Positions 25,090-33,612 of a stretch of DNA of 64,000 nt are shown one piece after another (the stretch's first letter is position 1; each line of letters starts with the position of its first letter). The notes below the pieces were generated by a model. That model was not told the origin of the DNA, ran no database searches, and saw only the letters and a list, made by a program, of their open reading frames with translations. The position numbers and the translations under genes were made by a program. Location: assembly GCF_002797575.1 (NCBI RefSeq), contig NZ_PGTX01000001.1, positions 310,001 through 374,000 on the forward strand, in the 5' to 3' direction. Origin of the DNA: Polynucleobacter brandtiae (GTDB lineage: Bacteria; Pseudomonadota; Gammaproteobacteria; Burkholderiales; Burkholderiaceae).

Positions 25090-25524
25090 ATGCCCGCCTC
25101 TACGAATACCGTTCAAACCAATAACCCACCTTTTTTATTTCGCGTCTGCTATTCCGATACCGACGCTGCTGGCTTTGTTTACCATGCGCGTTATTTAGAG
25201 ATTTTTGAACGAAGTCGGGCGGAGTGGTTATACCAACGAGACTTAAGTCCCACTAAATTAGTCAATCAATTTGGCATTCTCTTGCCAGTTCGAGAAATCA
25301 CAATGCACTTTCATCGACCAGGGCGCTTAGACGATCTATTGAGTATTGATCAAATAATAGAACATCGGGGTCGCACCCAAATTGCCGTGAAACAAACAGC
25401 CACTCGCGTAAATGCTGGTGGAGAACCTGAGCTGATTGCAAGCGCCCTTCTTCACATTGTTTGTGTTGATACAGTTTCACTAAGGCCTAAAGGTATTCCT
25501 GACTGGCTCTTTACTGCTGATTGA
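25090..25524 (+). CDS. YbgC/4-hydroxybenzoyl-CoA-thioesterase-type acyl-CoA thioesterase
   Basis: 144 residues with a hot-dog fold. The signature 'YSDTDAAGFVYHARYLEIFERSRAEWL' carries the catalytic Asp (about residue 24) and tyrosine of the YbgC/4HBT group. It hydrolyses acyl-CoA thioesters in the cytoplasm. It lies 15 bp after the GNAT gene and 3 bp before the cysteine dioxygenase gene, so the three are likely one operon. In many proteobacteria ybgC sits with tol-pal, which is not the case here. Confidence 0.9.
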   Translation: MPASTNTVQTNNPPFLFRVCYSDTDAAGFVYHARYLEIFERSRAEWLYQRDLSPTKLVNQFGILLPVREITMHFHRPGRLDDLLSIDQIIEHRGRTQIAVKQTATRVNAGGEPELIASALLHIVCVDTVSLRPKGIPDWLFTAD

Positions 25525-25527
25525 TAC

Positions 25528-26133
25528 ATGATTACACCGGAGACTGCCTTGAAACAAGAAAGCCGACTACTAACCTTTGTCCAAAACCTCACCTTATTGC
25601 TAGAGGATGGGCCCAGCGAAAAGATCATCTTCTCTAAAGGAAAAAAGCTTTTGGAGGAATTAATTTCGGTGGATGATTGGTTGCCTGAGCCATTGACAAA
25701 ACCACATCCTGAGCACTATCAACAATACCTACTCTATGCCGATCCTTTAAATCGGTTTTCAGTGGTGAGCTTTGTATGGGGTCCGAATCAAAAAACACCG
25801 GTTCACAACCATACCGTTTGGGGAATGATTGGTCAGTTACGCGGCCAAGAGCGTGGCACAAATTACTATTTACAAAAAGATGGTAGCTATCAGCCTGGAG
25901 AATCCAGCATTTGCTTGCCAGGCCAAGTAGAGACGGTATCACCTGATACGCATGATATTCATGTAGTGGAGAATAGTGCTAGCGATGAAACCTCAATCAG
26001 TATTCATGTATACGGCGGAAATATTGGCCGAATTGAGCGTTCGGTGTTTGACCCCCGCTCGGGCCTGCAGAAATTATTTATATCGGGGTACGCCAATGCC
26101 TTTACCCCCAATTTGTGGCATAACGCAAGCTAG
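25528..26133 (+). CDS. Cysteine dioxygenase type I family protein
   Basis: 201 residues, the length of bacterial cysteine dioxygenases. The cupin metal site is in 'PVHNHTVWGMIGQLRGQE' (His-x-His near residues 92-94) with a third His in the second cupin motif ('DTHDIHVVEN'). It uses non-haem Fe2+ to oxidise cysteine or a related thiol such as 3-mercaptopropionate to the sulphinic acid. It is the last of a three-gene unit. Which thiol is used cannot be decided from sequence. Confidence 0.85.
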   Translation: MITPETALKQESRLLTFVQNLTLLLEDGPSEKIIFSKGKKLLEELISVDDWLPEPLTKPHPEHYQQYLLYADPLNRFSVVSFVWGPNQKTPVHNHTVWGMIGQLRGQERGTNYYLQKDGSYQPGESSICLPGQVETVSPDTHDIHVVENSASDETSISIHVYGGNIGRIERSVFDPRSGLQKLFISGYANAFTPNLWHNAS

Positions 26134-26249
26134 AACGCTTGATGGCTTAAAATAGCCCTTCTTTCTGCAAACACTACAAGTGTGGCAGCTCACCCCATTG
26201 GCCGGGATAGTCGTTTAATTGAATACGGGCCAATTTTATTTTGGCCCCT

Positions 26250-27536
26250 ATGTTATTTACAGATCTCGGTTTATCAGAATCCATTCTTCGCGCTATCAAT
26301 GAAGAGGGTTACACCAGCCCCACCCCTATTCAAGAGAAGTCTATTCCTGCCGTCTTAAAAGGTGGAGACTTGCTAGCAGCAGCCCAAACGGGCACAGGCA
26401 AAACTGCCGGCTTTACTTTACCTATTTTGCAACGCCTTAGTGATAGCGCTAAACCCAGCAGTGGCAAACGTCAGTTACGCGTTCTGATATTAACGCCTAC
26501 CCGTGAATTAGCCGCTCAGGTTCAAGAGTCTGTTGTAACCTACGGAAAATATACCGGCTTAAAGTCAACGGTCATTTTTGGGGGCGTCGGCGCCAATCCG
26601 CAAATAAAAGCAATAGCAGCCGGCCTAGATATTTTGGTTGCTACTCCTGGTCGCCTTTTGGATTTGATGTCACAAAACTGCGTGTCTCTTTCTGCAATTG
26701 AAATCCTGGTGCTAGATGAAGCTGATCGCATGCTCGATATGGGATTCTTACGCGATATTAAAAAGATTCTTGCCGTGCTACCCAAGCAACGTCAGAACCT
26801 TCTATTTTCTGCGACCTTCTCATCAGAAATTAAGGCATTAGCTGATAGCCTATTAAATTCACCGGCACTTATTGAAGTGGCTCGTAGTAATAGTACAAAT
26901 GAAGCAATTGCACAGCTGATTCATCCGGTTGATAGAACCCAAAAACACCCATTACTAGCCCATTTAATCAAGAGCAATCAATGGAAACAAGTTTTAGTGT
27001 TTACTCGCACTAAACATGGTGCCAACAAATTAGTCCTGCAGTTAGAAAAAGACAATATCACCGCAATGGCAATTCATGGCAATAAAAGCCAAGGTGCCCG
27101 CACTAAAGCCTTAGCTGACTTTAAAGATAGCAAAATCACTGTATTGGTGGCCACCGATATTGCCGCTCGTGGCATTGATATCGACCAACTGCCCCATGTT
27201 GTTAATTATGATTTACCTAATGTCTCTGAAGACTACGTTCATCGCATTGGTCGTACTGGTAGAGCGGGCTCTAATGGAGTTGCGGTATCTCTGGTTTGTG
27301 TTGATGAACATGAAATGCTCAGAGATATTGAGAAGCTCATCAAGCAAAAATTACCGCAAGAGGTCATCCCCGGATTTGAGCCAGATCCAAATGCCGTTGC
27401 ACAACCCATTCAACTAAGAAGCCAACAGCACCAACAAAACCGCAAGCCTCGCCCTAGCAATAATGGTGGCGGAAGTGGTGCAAGTAAGCCTGCTGCAAAG
27501 CGCAGCAGTCAACCCAAGAGAAGCTTTAGTCGATAG
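26250..27536 (+). CDS. rhlE: DEAD-box ATP-dependent RNA helicase (RhlE-like)
   Basis: 428 residues from ATG at 26250 ([28 protein letters not shown], the standard RhlE opening with Q motif). AQTGTGKT (motif I), PTRELAAQV (Ia), '[10 protein letters not shown]' (Ib), VLDEADRML (II), FSATF (III), '[18 protein letters not shown]' and '[12 protein letters not shown]' (VI) are all present. The C-terminal 45 residues are Gln/Arg/Ser-rich and basic, for RNA binding. It unwinds RNA in ribosome assembly or mRNA decay. TTG at 26241 is an unlikely earlier start. A 116-bp leader precedes it; I see no clear regulatory fold there. Confidence 0.94.
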   Translation: MLFTDLGLSESILRAINEEGYTSPTPIQEKSIPAVLKGGDLLAAAQTGTGKTAGFTLPILQRLSDSAKPSSGKRQLRVLILTPTRELAAQVQESVVTYGKYTGLKSTVIFGGVGANPQIKAIAAGLDILVATPGRLLDLMSQNCVSLSAIEILVLDEADRMLDMGFLRDIKKILAVLPKQRQNLLFSATFSSEIKALADSLLNSPALIEVARSNSTNEAIAQLIHPVDRTQKHPLLAHLIKSNQWKQVLVFTRTKHGANKLVLQLEKDNITAMAIHGNKSQGARTKALADFKDSKITVLVATDIAARGIDIDQLPHVVNYDLPNVSEDYVHRIGRTGRAGSNGVAVSLVCVDEHEMLRDIEKLIKQKLPQEVIPGFEPDPNAVAQPIQLRSQQHQQNRKPRPSNNGGGSGASKPAAKRSSQPKRSFSR

Positions 27537-27599
27537 CTATAGATCTGCATCTAAAAATAGGATGCCGTTGAAAAGCGTTTCATATTTCACGGTATCACT

Positions 27600-28487
27600 T
27601 TAATTTTCTGGAAGATTAAAGATACTAGAAAAATCTAGCTGTCCATTGCCGGCTGAACTATGCATGGCATAAAGCTCTTTAGCTAGCAATCCTAGCCGCA
27701 CACTTACCTCTAATTCTTGAGCATTTTCAACGGCTAAGCTTAAATCCTTAAGCATGAGGTCAACACCAAAACCGCCAACATAATTCTTAGAGGATGGCAC
27801 ATTTTCCATCACGCCAGGACAAGGGTTATATAGTTCTAATACCCAATTACGGCCTGAGCTTTGCATCATAATTTCTGAAAGAACTTGAGGATTGACGCCA
27901 TTGCTAATGCCTAGCTTTAGCGCCTCACTAGTTCCAAGCATCTGAATACCCAAAAGCATGTTGTTGCAGACTTTGACTGTTTGACCAGACCCACTCGTCC
28001 CGGCATGAAAAATATTTTTACCCATCTTCTCCAATAGGGGGCGAGCTTTTTCGACATCATTGACTGCGCCGCCAACCATAAAGGTTAAGCTACCCGCCTG
28101 CGCACCAGCGGTACCACCAGAAACAGGTGCATCAATCATGGACAACCCCCTTACTCTAGCGAGTGCCTCAATTTTTCGCGAGACCTCGGGAGAGATAGTC
28201 GAGCAATCAATCAATAGCGTTTGAGGCTGCACAATCATCAATAGCCCCGACTCCCCAAGATAGAGATCCTCAACATGTCGTGAGGCCGGAAGCATGGTGA
28301 TAACTATTTGAGCGTCTCCGACCGCCTCTATAGCGCTGTTAACTGGGGAACCCCCTGCAGCTTTGAGTGCATCCATCTGACCTTTTACTAAATCAAATCC
28401 AGAGACAAAATACCCTGCCTTGATTAAATTGAGCGCCATTGGCAGCCCCATATTGCCAAGACCTAAGAAAGCAATTTTCATATGCAC
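27600..28487 (-). CDS. 3-hydroxyisobutyrate dehydrogenase family oxidoreductase
   Basis: 295 residues of the beta-hydroxyacid dehydrogenase family. The N-terminal Rossmann motif 'IAFLGLGNMGLPMALNLIKAG', the substrate motif 'MIDAPVSGGTAGAQAGSLTFMVGG' and the catalytic lysine in 'GSGQTVKVCNNMLLG' (about residue 171) are all present. It oxidises 3-hydroxyisobutyrate (valine breakdown) or tartronate semialdehyde-type substrates with NAD(P). The start is ATG 28487, or the adjacent in-frame ATG 28481. It stands alone between genes on the other strand, so the pathway is not fixed by context. Confidence 0.88.
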   Translation of the reverse strand: MHMKIAFLGLGNMGLPMALNLIKAGYFVSGFDLVKGQMDALKAAGGSPVNSAIEAVGDAQIVITMLPASRHVEDLYLGESGLLMIVQPQTLLIDCSTISPEVSRKIEALARVRGLSMIDAPVSGGTAGAQAGSLTFMVGGAVNDVEKARPLLEKMGKNIFHAGTSGSGQTVKVCNNMLLGIQMLGTSEALKLGISNGVNPQVLSEIMMQSSGRNWVLELYNPCPGVMENVPSSKNYVGGFGVDLMLKDLSLAVENAQELEVSVRLGLLAKELYAMHSSAGNGQLDFSSIFNLPEN

Positions 28488-28614
28488 CCTATCTGTATTT
28501 ATTGAATATCGGATGAAGCAATGGAATGGAACGATTTTTTACTGAGTAATATCTTGTTTAGAATTCAATATAGACTGTTAAACCTTTAGCTTAATAAATA
28601 ATAAGGACTTAGCG

Positions 28615-28905
28615 ATGACCGTCAAAGTAATTGGCCTAATGAATCTAGCCGACCACAGTGCTTTTGATCAATACCGCAGCCAGGTAGGCCGAACAGTCGA
28701 GCTTTATCAAGGCAAGATTACCTCAAGAGGGTCAATCGAATCTATTCTGTGGAATGAGTTGGAGTCTGATCCCTTTAACGCAATAGTAGAATTGGAGTTT
28801 CCAAATAGCGAATGTGTGCAGTCATGGGCTAATAGCGAAGACTATCTAAACCTCATCCCCATTCGCAACAAAGCGATGCAACTCACTTTGTTTACGGTCA
28901 CCTAA
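28615..28905 (+). CDS. DUF1330 family protein
   Basis: 96 residues with a dimeric alpha/beta barrel (ferredoxin-like) layout: 'KVIGLMNLADHSAFDQYRSQVGRTVELYQGKITSRG' and the family-typical ending 'VELEFPNSECVQSWANSEDYLNLIPIRNKAMQLTLFTV'. DUF1330 proteins are small cytosolic proteins of unknown activity, sometimes linked to stress. An AAGGAC Shine-Dalgarno lies before the ATG. It is a single gene, convergent with the histone-like gene across a shared short spacer. Confidence 0.85.
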   Translation: MTVKVIGLMNLADHSAFDQYRSQVGRTVELYQGKITSRGSIESILWNELESDPFNAIVELEFPNSECVQSWANSEDYLNLIPIRNKAMQLTLFTVT

Positions 28906-28939
28906 AAATAAAGCCCGGCCCCTTGTGAGGACCAGGCTT
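28905..28939 (-). terminator. Intrinsic terminator of the histone H1-like gene
   Basis: An imperfect stem (AAGCC...GG...CC...GGCTT) is followed on the minus strand by TTTATTTTT. It lies 25 bases beyond the stop of the leftward 62-codon gene. It overlaps the last base of the convergent DUF1330 gene. Confidence 0.65.
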
Positions 28940-28964
28940 GATAAATCAGTAAGTAAGCTAGAAA

Positions 28965-29153
28965 TTACTTCTTAGCTTCCATTGCCTCTTTGGTGGCAGT
29001 AATCTCTTTACGACGCTCTTTGCATGCGCCGGCAATTTCTTGCAGTGCCTTGCGTGCGCGAGCAGCTGCTGCTTTTACGCCTTTATCAATAAACTTTTCG
29101 TTTTCTGCTTTATAAGCTTCAAATGCAGCCAACAAAGTATCGTGCTGTGACAT
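28965..29153 (-). CDS. Histone H1-like (Hc1-type) small basic protein
   Basis: A 62-residue, wholly helical, lysine- and alanine-rich protein. The centre, 'GVKAAAARARKALQEIAGACKERRKEI', resembles the conserved core of chlamydial Hc1 and related bacterial histone H1-like proteins (K-A-A-A-x-R-A/V-R-K-x-x-x-x-I). An acidic/aromatic N-terminal helix (residues 5-22) could mediate pairing. It probably binds DNA as a nucleoid protein. A GGAGCAT Shine-Dalgarno-like segment precedes the start, and it has its own terminator. The call rests on a short motif from memory. Confidence 0.6.
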   Translation of the reverse strand: MSQHDTLLAAFEAYKAENEKFIDKGVKAAAARARKALQEIAGACKERRKEITATKEAMEAKK

Positions 29154-29312
29154 GTATGCTCCTTTTACTTAAGATCGTTATGTGAGTTCTAGGCTCCAAA
29201 TGAGTATATCCCCAGAGAAAGACAAGGAGTTCAAGCTCTATATTAGGGATAACCCATATATTCTTGAAATCATCCAAAATGGTCAAAACACTATAAAAAC
29301 GTTGGAGACCCT

Positions 29313-30290
29313 ATGAAAATCAAAAATATCCTTATTTTATTGGCTGCTAGCCTGATCAGCATTCAGGCCCTGGCCCAATCTACAAGCTGGCCTGTGCCCA
29401 GTAAGCCCATCACCTTTATCAACCCATTTCCGCCTGGGGGGGCTGTAGATGCATTTGGTCGCCCCTTAGCAAGGCAGCTATCAACTCAGCTGGGAACCTC
29501 CATTATTGTGGACAACAAAGGTGGGGCTGGAGGAACGCTTGGGGCAGCTGTGGCAGCAAAAATGGCTCCGGATGGCTACACCTGGTTATTGGGCGCCGTC
29601 CATCATTCGATTGCGCCAAGTATGTACACTAATTTATCTTATGACATCACAAAAGACTTTGAGCCAGTCGCCATCATCGGCAGCGTACCGCATGTCATTG
29701 TTGTAAATCCTAGTAAATTTCCAAAAAACGATTTGAAGTCCATCATCGAAGAAATCCGCAAGCATCCTGGAAAATATAACTATGCCTCTACCGGGAATGG
29801 CACCTCCCAGCATCTCACGGGTGAGTTATTCAAGATGCAAAACAAATTATTTATTACGCATATTCCCTATCGCGGCACTGGCCCGGCTCTGCAGGACTTA
29901 GTAGCAGGTCAGGTAGATATGATGTTTGATACCTTAGCGGGTGCGGCACCGTTCATTAAGAATGGGCAGCTCATTGCAGTCGCAGTCACTACGCAAAAGC
30001 GGGTTGATGCATTTCCCAATGTTCCAACTGCACAAGAGCTGGGGATCAGTAACTTTGTTGTCTACAGTTGGTATGCAATGTGGGCAATCAAAGGGACGCC
30101 CAAGGATATTGTCGATAAGATGAGCAATGAAGTTCAAATTGCATTAGCTACGCCTGAAATTAGAGAACGCTGGGCCGGAATGGGTGCTACAGCACCCAAA
30201 ATGAGCCGACCTGAGTTGGCAAACTATATTAATCAAGAAATTGTGCGATGGGCCGAGGTAGTCAAAAAATCAAACGCTAAATTAGATTAA
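29313..30290 (+). CDS. Bug/TctC-family tripartite tricarboxylate transporter substrate-binding protein
   Basis: 325 residues. The signal peptide is residues 1-21 (ending ALAQ). Bug signatures are 'KPITFINPFPPGGAVDAFGRPLARQL', 'VDNKGGAGGTLGAAVAAKMAPDGYT', 'ITHIPYRGTGPALQDLVAGQVDMMFDTL' and 'KRVDAFPNVPTAQELG'. It is a periplasmic carboxylate binder of the tripartite tricarboxylate transporter family. No permease gene is adjacent; the next gene, 46 bp downstream, encodes a rhodanese protein. Ligand unknown. Confidence 0.88.
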   Translation: MKIKNILILLAASLISIQALAQSTSWPVPSKPITFINPFPPGGAVDAFGRPLARQLSTQLGTSIIVDNKGGAGGTLGAAVAAKMAPDGYTWLLGAVHHSIAPSMYTNLSYDITKDFEPVAIIGSVPHVIVVNPSKFPKNDLKSIIEEIRKHPGKYNYASTGNGTSQHLTGELFKMQNKLFITHIPYRGTGPALQDLVAGQVDMMFDTLAGAAPFIKNGQLIAVAVTTQKRVDAFPNVPTAQELGISNFVVYSWYAMWAIKGTPKDIVDKMSNEVQIALATPEIRERWAGMGATAPKMSRPELANYINQEIVRWAEVVKKSNAKLD

Positions 30291-30336
30291 TCGGTTGTAA
30301 ATTAAACCACTGCAATATTAAAGAGCATAGAAACTG

Positions 30337-31920
30337 ATGAGTATTCAATACCAAGATTACGCCTTCGTACGCAATAAGCTACTGAAGAAAGAGGAGATTG
30401 CATTTTTAGATGTGCGCGAAGAAGATCCTCATGCACAGGAACATCCTTTGTTTGCGGCCAACTTCCCACTCTCTCGTTTAGAAGTAGATGCATTGGCTAA
30501 ACTACCTAGAAAAGATGTGCCAATTGTCACTCTAGACGATGGTGAGGGCTCGGCTATGCTGGCAGCTCAAAGGCTATCCTCATTGGGTTACTCTAATGTT
30601 TCTGCGCTTGCGGGCGGTGTCACAGCATGGAAATCTGAAGGTGGGGAAGTATTTAAGGACGTGAATGTTCCCAGCAAATCATTTGGTGAGTTTGTTGAAT
30701 CGAAACGACACACTCCCTCTCTTTCGGCCCAAGAAGTAAAGCAATTGATTGATGACAAAGCGGATATCGTAGTTGTGGATGTACGCCGCTTTGATGAGTA
30801 CCACACAATGAGTATTCCTACAGGTGTTAGCGTTCCTGGTGCTGAGTTAGTTTTACGACTTCCAGAGTTAGCCCCGAATCCCAATACCCAAATTATCGTG
30901 AACTGCGCTGGTCGCACCCGAAGCATTATTGGTACCCAGTCCTTAATTAATGCTGGCATTCCAAATAAAGTGAGTGCTTTGCGTAATGGCACGATTGGCT
31001 GGACTTTGGCTGGTCAAACGCTGGATCAAGGGCAAAGCCGAAAATTTACAGCAGTAAACGCCGATACAAAAAAAGAGGCCGCCCTGCGCTCACGAAATGT
31101 CGCCGATCAAGCTGGAGTAAAACGCGCTAGCATGGCAGATCTTCAGTCTTGGCAATCTCAAGTCGGACGCACTACCTACTTTTTTGATACTCGCACCCCA
31201 GAAGAATATGAAGCGGGTCATTTACCCGGGTTTCGCTCAGTGCCAGGCGGTCAACTGGTTCAAGAGACGGAGATGGTCTCTCCTGTGCGGGGAGCGCGCA
31301 TTGTATTGGCAGATCCCGATAGTGTCAGGGCAAATATGCCAGCCTCTTGGCTTGCACAGATGGCTTGGGATGTATATGTATTGGACGATATCAAAGCATC
31401 CGATCTCACCGAAAAAGGAGTCTGGAGCCCCCCTATTCCAACAATGCCGACCACTCAAACAGTGGATGCCCTAACCGCTTCTGGATGGCTTAAAAATGAT
31501 AGTGGCACCATTGCCATTGATCTCAGTACACATGCAAATTACGTTAAAGGACATATTCCTGGGAGCTGGTTCGCTCTACGTTCGGAATTTATAGAGGCGT
31601 TGGGCAAATTACCCAAAGCAGATCGCTACCTCATTACAAGCACTACTGGCGAGCTTGCCGTCTTCGCAGCCCAAGAAATACAAACCTTAACGTCATCTGA
31701 GGTAGTAGTTTTAATTGGCGGCAATCAGTCCTGGGTAGATGCAGGCCTTGCATTAGAAAAGGGAGCAACCCATTTAGCCTCGCTTCCTCGTGATCGCTAC
31801 AAACGACCATATGAAGGTACCAGCGTGAATCCTGCTGCTATGCAATCTTATCTTGATTGGGAATATGGTCTGGTAGAGCAATTGGGCAAGGATGGCACTC
31901 ATCACTTCTGGGTTCTTTAG
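30337..31920 (+). CDS. Four-domain rhodanese-like protein
   Basis: 527 residues forming four rhodanese-like units: about 8-102, 128-232, 264-350 and 376-475. Only the second has the active-site loop with cysteine, 'VNCAGRTRS' (Cys190). The matching loops are TLDDGEGSA in unit 1, LADPDSVRA in unit 3 and TSTTGELA in unit 4, all without Cys. Cys190 is the only cysteine I find in the whole protein. Sulphurtransferases pass sulphane sulphur from thiosulphate or persulphides; the inactive units are probably regulatory or structural. It is followed 8 bp later by a lipoprotein gene. Confidence 0.83.
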   Translation: MSIQYQDYAFVRNKLLKKEEIAFLDVREEDPHAQEHPLFAANFPLSRLEVDALAKLPRKDVPIVTLDDGEGSAMLAAQRLSSLGYSNVSALAGGVTAWKSEGGEVFKDVNVPSKSFGEFVESKRHTPSLSAQEVKQLIDDKADIVVVDVRRFDEYHTMSIPTGVSVPGAELVLRLPELAPNPNTQIIVNCAGRTRSIIGTQSLINAGIPNKVSALRNGTIGWTLAGQTLDQGQSRKFTAVNADTKKEAALRSRNVADQAGVKRASMADLQSWQSQVGRTTYFFDTRTPEEYEAGHLPGFRSVPGGQLVQETEMVSPVRGARIVLADPDSVRANMPASWLAQMAWDVYVLDDIKASDLTEKGVWSPPIPTMPTTQTVDALTASGWLKNDSGTIAIDLSTHANYVKGHIPGSWFALRSEFIEALGKLPKADRYLITSTTGELAVFAAQEIQTLTSSEVVVLIGGNQSWVDAGLALEKGATHLASLPRDRYKRPYEGTSVNPAAMQSYLDWEYGLVEQLGKDGTHHFWVL

Positions 31921-31928
31921 GGTAATTG

Positions 31929-32243
31929 ATGCTTCACAAAGCTAAAGGGTTTGGTGCGGCACTAGTAGTACTGCTCTCAACACTGGGTTTAGGCGCCTGT
32001 GATCGCGACACCTATACCAGCTGGAATTGCACTAATCCTCAAGGGGAAAAAATTGCTATGGTTCTTAAAAAAGCAAAAATGCAGTTTCAGAATCAACAGC
32101 TTGATTATTGCGGCAGCCTAGGGCCATTAAGTTACTTTGACTCACAGTGCCCAGCTCAAATTCAGGACTCAAGCAAGATCTTTGACGCAACGAATGGCCA
32201 GCTCTTGAGCAATGGCATTAGACTGACCTGTGATGCCCTTTAA
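31929..32243 (+). CDS. Small lipoprotein of unknown function
   Basis: 104 residues from ATG 31929 (a TTG three bases earlier is less likely). The signal peptide ends in the lipobox LGAC at about residues 21-24. The mature part is about 80 residues with four further cysteines ('WNCTNP', 'DYCGSL', 'SQCPAQ', 'LTCDAL'), so two disulphides are possible in the periplasm. I do not recognise a family. It overlaps the next gene by 11 bp and follows the rhodanese gene by 8 bp, so the three are likely one transcript. Confidence 0.65.
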   Translation: MLHKAKGFGAALVVLLSTLGLGACDRDTYTSWNCTNPQGEKIAMVLKKAKMQFQNQQLDYCGSLGPLSYFDSQCPAQIQDSSKIFDATNGQLLSNGIRLTCDAL

Positions 32244-32469
32244 AAAGCAAAATCCATTAAGCCCGAAAAAGCTACTGCTCACAAAATGGACTGCAACTCA
32301 CCCCACCCACAAACGCAAACATTTTTTAGTCAGTAAAGTAATACTTCCAGAGCTACCCGAACAAGCGATTGAGTATGTAGAGCTTGAGGCTGTATTTGAT
32401 CAACAGACTCAAATCATTCGCTGGAGAGAGCTTGGGAATGCAGAAATTTGGTTGCAGGGGTGGGTATAA
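32233..32469 (+). CDS. TIGR02450 family tryptophan-rich protein
   Basis: 78 residues: 'NPLSPKKLLLTKWTATHPTHKRKHFLVSKV...QQTQIIRWRELGNAEIWLQGW'. This matches the small Trp-rich TIGR02450 family (N-terminal NPLSPKKLLxSKWTA, C-terminal W.L.D...W..GW). Function of the family is unknown. The ATG at 32233 overlaps the end of the lipoprotein gene; a GTG three bases earlier is possible. Its 3' end touches the terminator of the convergent phasin-like gene. Confidence 0.82.
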   Translation: MPFKKQNPLSPKKLLLTKWTATHPTHKRKHFLVSKVILPELPEQAIEYVELEAVFDQQTQIIRWRELGNAEIWLQGWV

Positions 32470-32504
32470 AAAAAATCGCCAATGAAGATAATCCATCGGC
32501 GATT
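32466..32504 (-). terminator. Intrinsic terminator of the phasin-like gene
   Basis: Arms AATCGCC (32474-32480) and GGCGATT (32498-32504), extended by ATG/CAT past one mismatch, are followed on the minus strand by eight T. It lies 27 bases after the phasin stop and overlaps the end of the convergent gene. Confidence 0.8.
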
Positions 32505-32530
32505 CAGATCTAACTGGGTTTAATCGGTCG

Positions 32531-33058
32531 CTATTTACTTTTTTTACTTGAATCCGAAGATTTTCTGAGGTGCTCCTCAATATTTTTTTCGGCAGAATCT
32601 GCAACCTGATTCACGATCTTTCGACCCTCTTTGAACATCTTCTGCCCAGCATTCGACATTTCGTGCACCACCTTGGATAGCTTGTCTGCATGCCCTGGCA
32701 TTTTGCTCTCAGCATTTTCTAGCCAAGTTACTAAAGAATGACGAACTTTCTCTAAATGCTTTTCAGTTCCGTCAGCAGCATCTTCGCTTATATCCTTCAG
32801 TACAGCCTTCATTTTTTTCTGATAGGCAGACGCCCTTTTAATCGCCTCTTGACTGGCCTCCTGCTGTAGATCTTTTAACCTTTCTAAATCATACTTAGCC
32901 GCTGATTTAGCGCTTTCCATCGCATTTTTCATACCCCACTGAACTTCAGCAAGATGATGTTCGCTTAACTCTTTTGCGGCATCTAATAATTTATGAGAAT
33001 ACGAAAATAGTTCTTTTGCCTTTTCTTGTTGCCAGGCCTGAATGTCCTTTTGATTCAT
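32531..33058 (-). CDS. Phasin-like helical protein
   Basis: 175 residues from ATG 33058, chosen because a strong AAGGGGGA Shine-Dalgarno sits just upstream; an upstream in-frame start at 33094 lacks one. The protein is almost entirely charged amphipathic helix (AWQQEKAKELFSYSHKLLDAAKELSEHH at the start, EKNIEEHLRKSSDSSKKSK at the end) with no signal peptide. This fits the phasin family (PF09361-type), which coats polyhydroxyalkanoate granules, though no PHA synthesis gene is in the window. It could instead be a generic coiled-coil stress protein. Confidence 0.6.
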   Translation of the reverse strand: MNQKDIQAWQQEKAKELFSYSHKLLDAAKELSEHHLAEVQWGMKNAMESAKSAAKYDLERLKDLQQEASQEAIKRASAYQKKMKAVLKDISEDAADGTEKHLEKVRHSLVTWLENAESKMPGHADKLSKVVHEMSNAGQKMFKEGRKIVNQVADSAEKNIEEHLRKSSDSSKKSK

Positions 33059-33198
33059 TGCTTCCCCCTTAGTTAAATAAACGATACCAATCAACTAGAG
33101 CTAGCCACTCAAATACCAATGTAAGCTCCACTCTTAAACTCTATACCTAAATGTCGAGAATGCCAATCCGCTCCGCTCAAAAGCTTTAAAATCAAGCG

Positions 33199-33588
33199 AT
33201 GAGTCAAGAAAAAAGCCTTTACGAACAGGTTGGTGGATCGGAAAAAATTGATGCGCTAGTGGATCGCTTCTATGACCTTATGGATCTTGAGGAGTCGCTA
33301 GCCCATCTGCGTGCGATGCACTCGCAAAATCTATCTGGATCACGAGAAAAGCTGAAGTGCTTTCTGTCTGGCTGGTTAGGAGGCCCCGATATCTACTCTC
33401 CCAAACATGGCCATCCGATGTTGAGAGCGAGGCATCTCCCCTTTCAGATTGGATTGCAAGAGCGCAATCAATGGCTAGCCTGCATGTACCAGGCAATCAA
33501 AGACTGCGGCATTGAGGGTTCGCTTGCAGCGCACCTAGAGGAGTCTTTTTTTAAGACTGCCGACTGGATGAGAAACCAAGCAAATTAG
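33199..33588 (+). CDS. Group II truncated haemoglobin
   Basis: 129 residues, the normal length for a 2-over-2 globin. The start SLYEQVGGSEKIDALVDRFYDLM and the haem pocket 'SGWLGGPDIYSPKHGHPMLRARHLPFQIG' are typical; the proximal His is in RARHLPF and the group II Trp appears as 'ERNQWLACM'. Such proteins bind O2 or NO and can act in peroxide or NO detoxification. It diverges from the phasin-like gene and converges on a Bug gene. Confidence 0.93.
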   Translation: MSQEKSLYEQVGGSEKIDALVDRFYDLMDLEESLAHLRAMHSQNLSGSREKLKCFLSGWLGGPDIYSPKHGHPMLRARHLPFQIGLQERNQWLACMYQAIKDCGIEGSLAAHLEESFFKTADWMRNQAN

Positions 33589-33612
33589 TTTTCACCATCT
33601 GTCGGTGGATCA

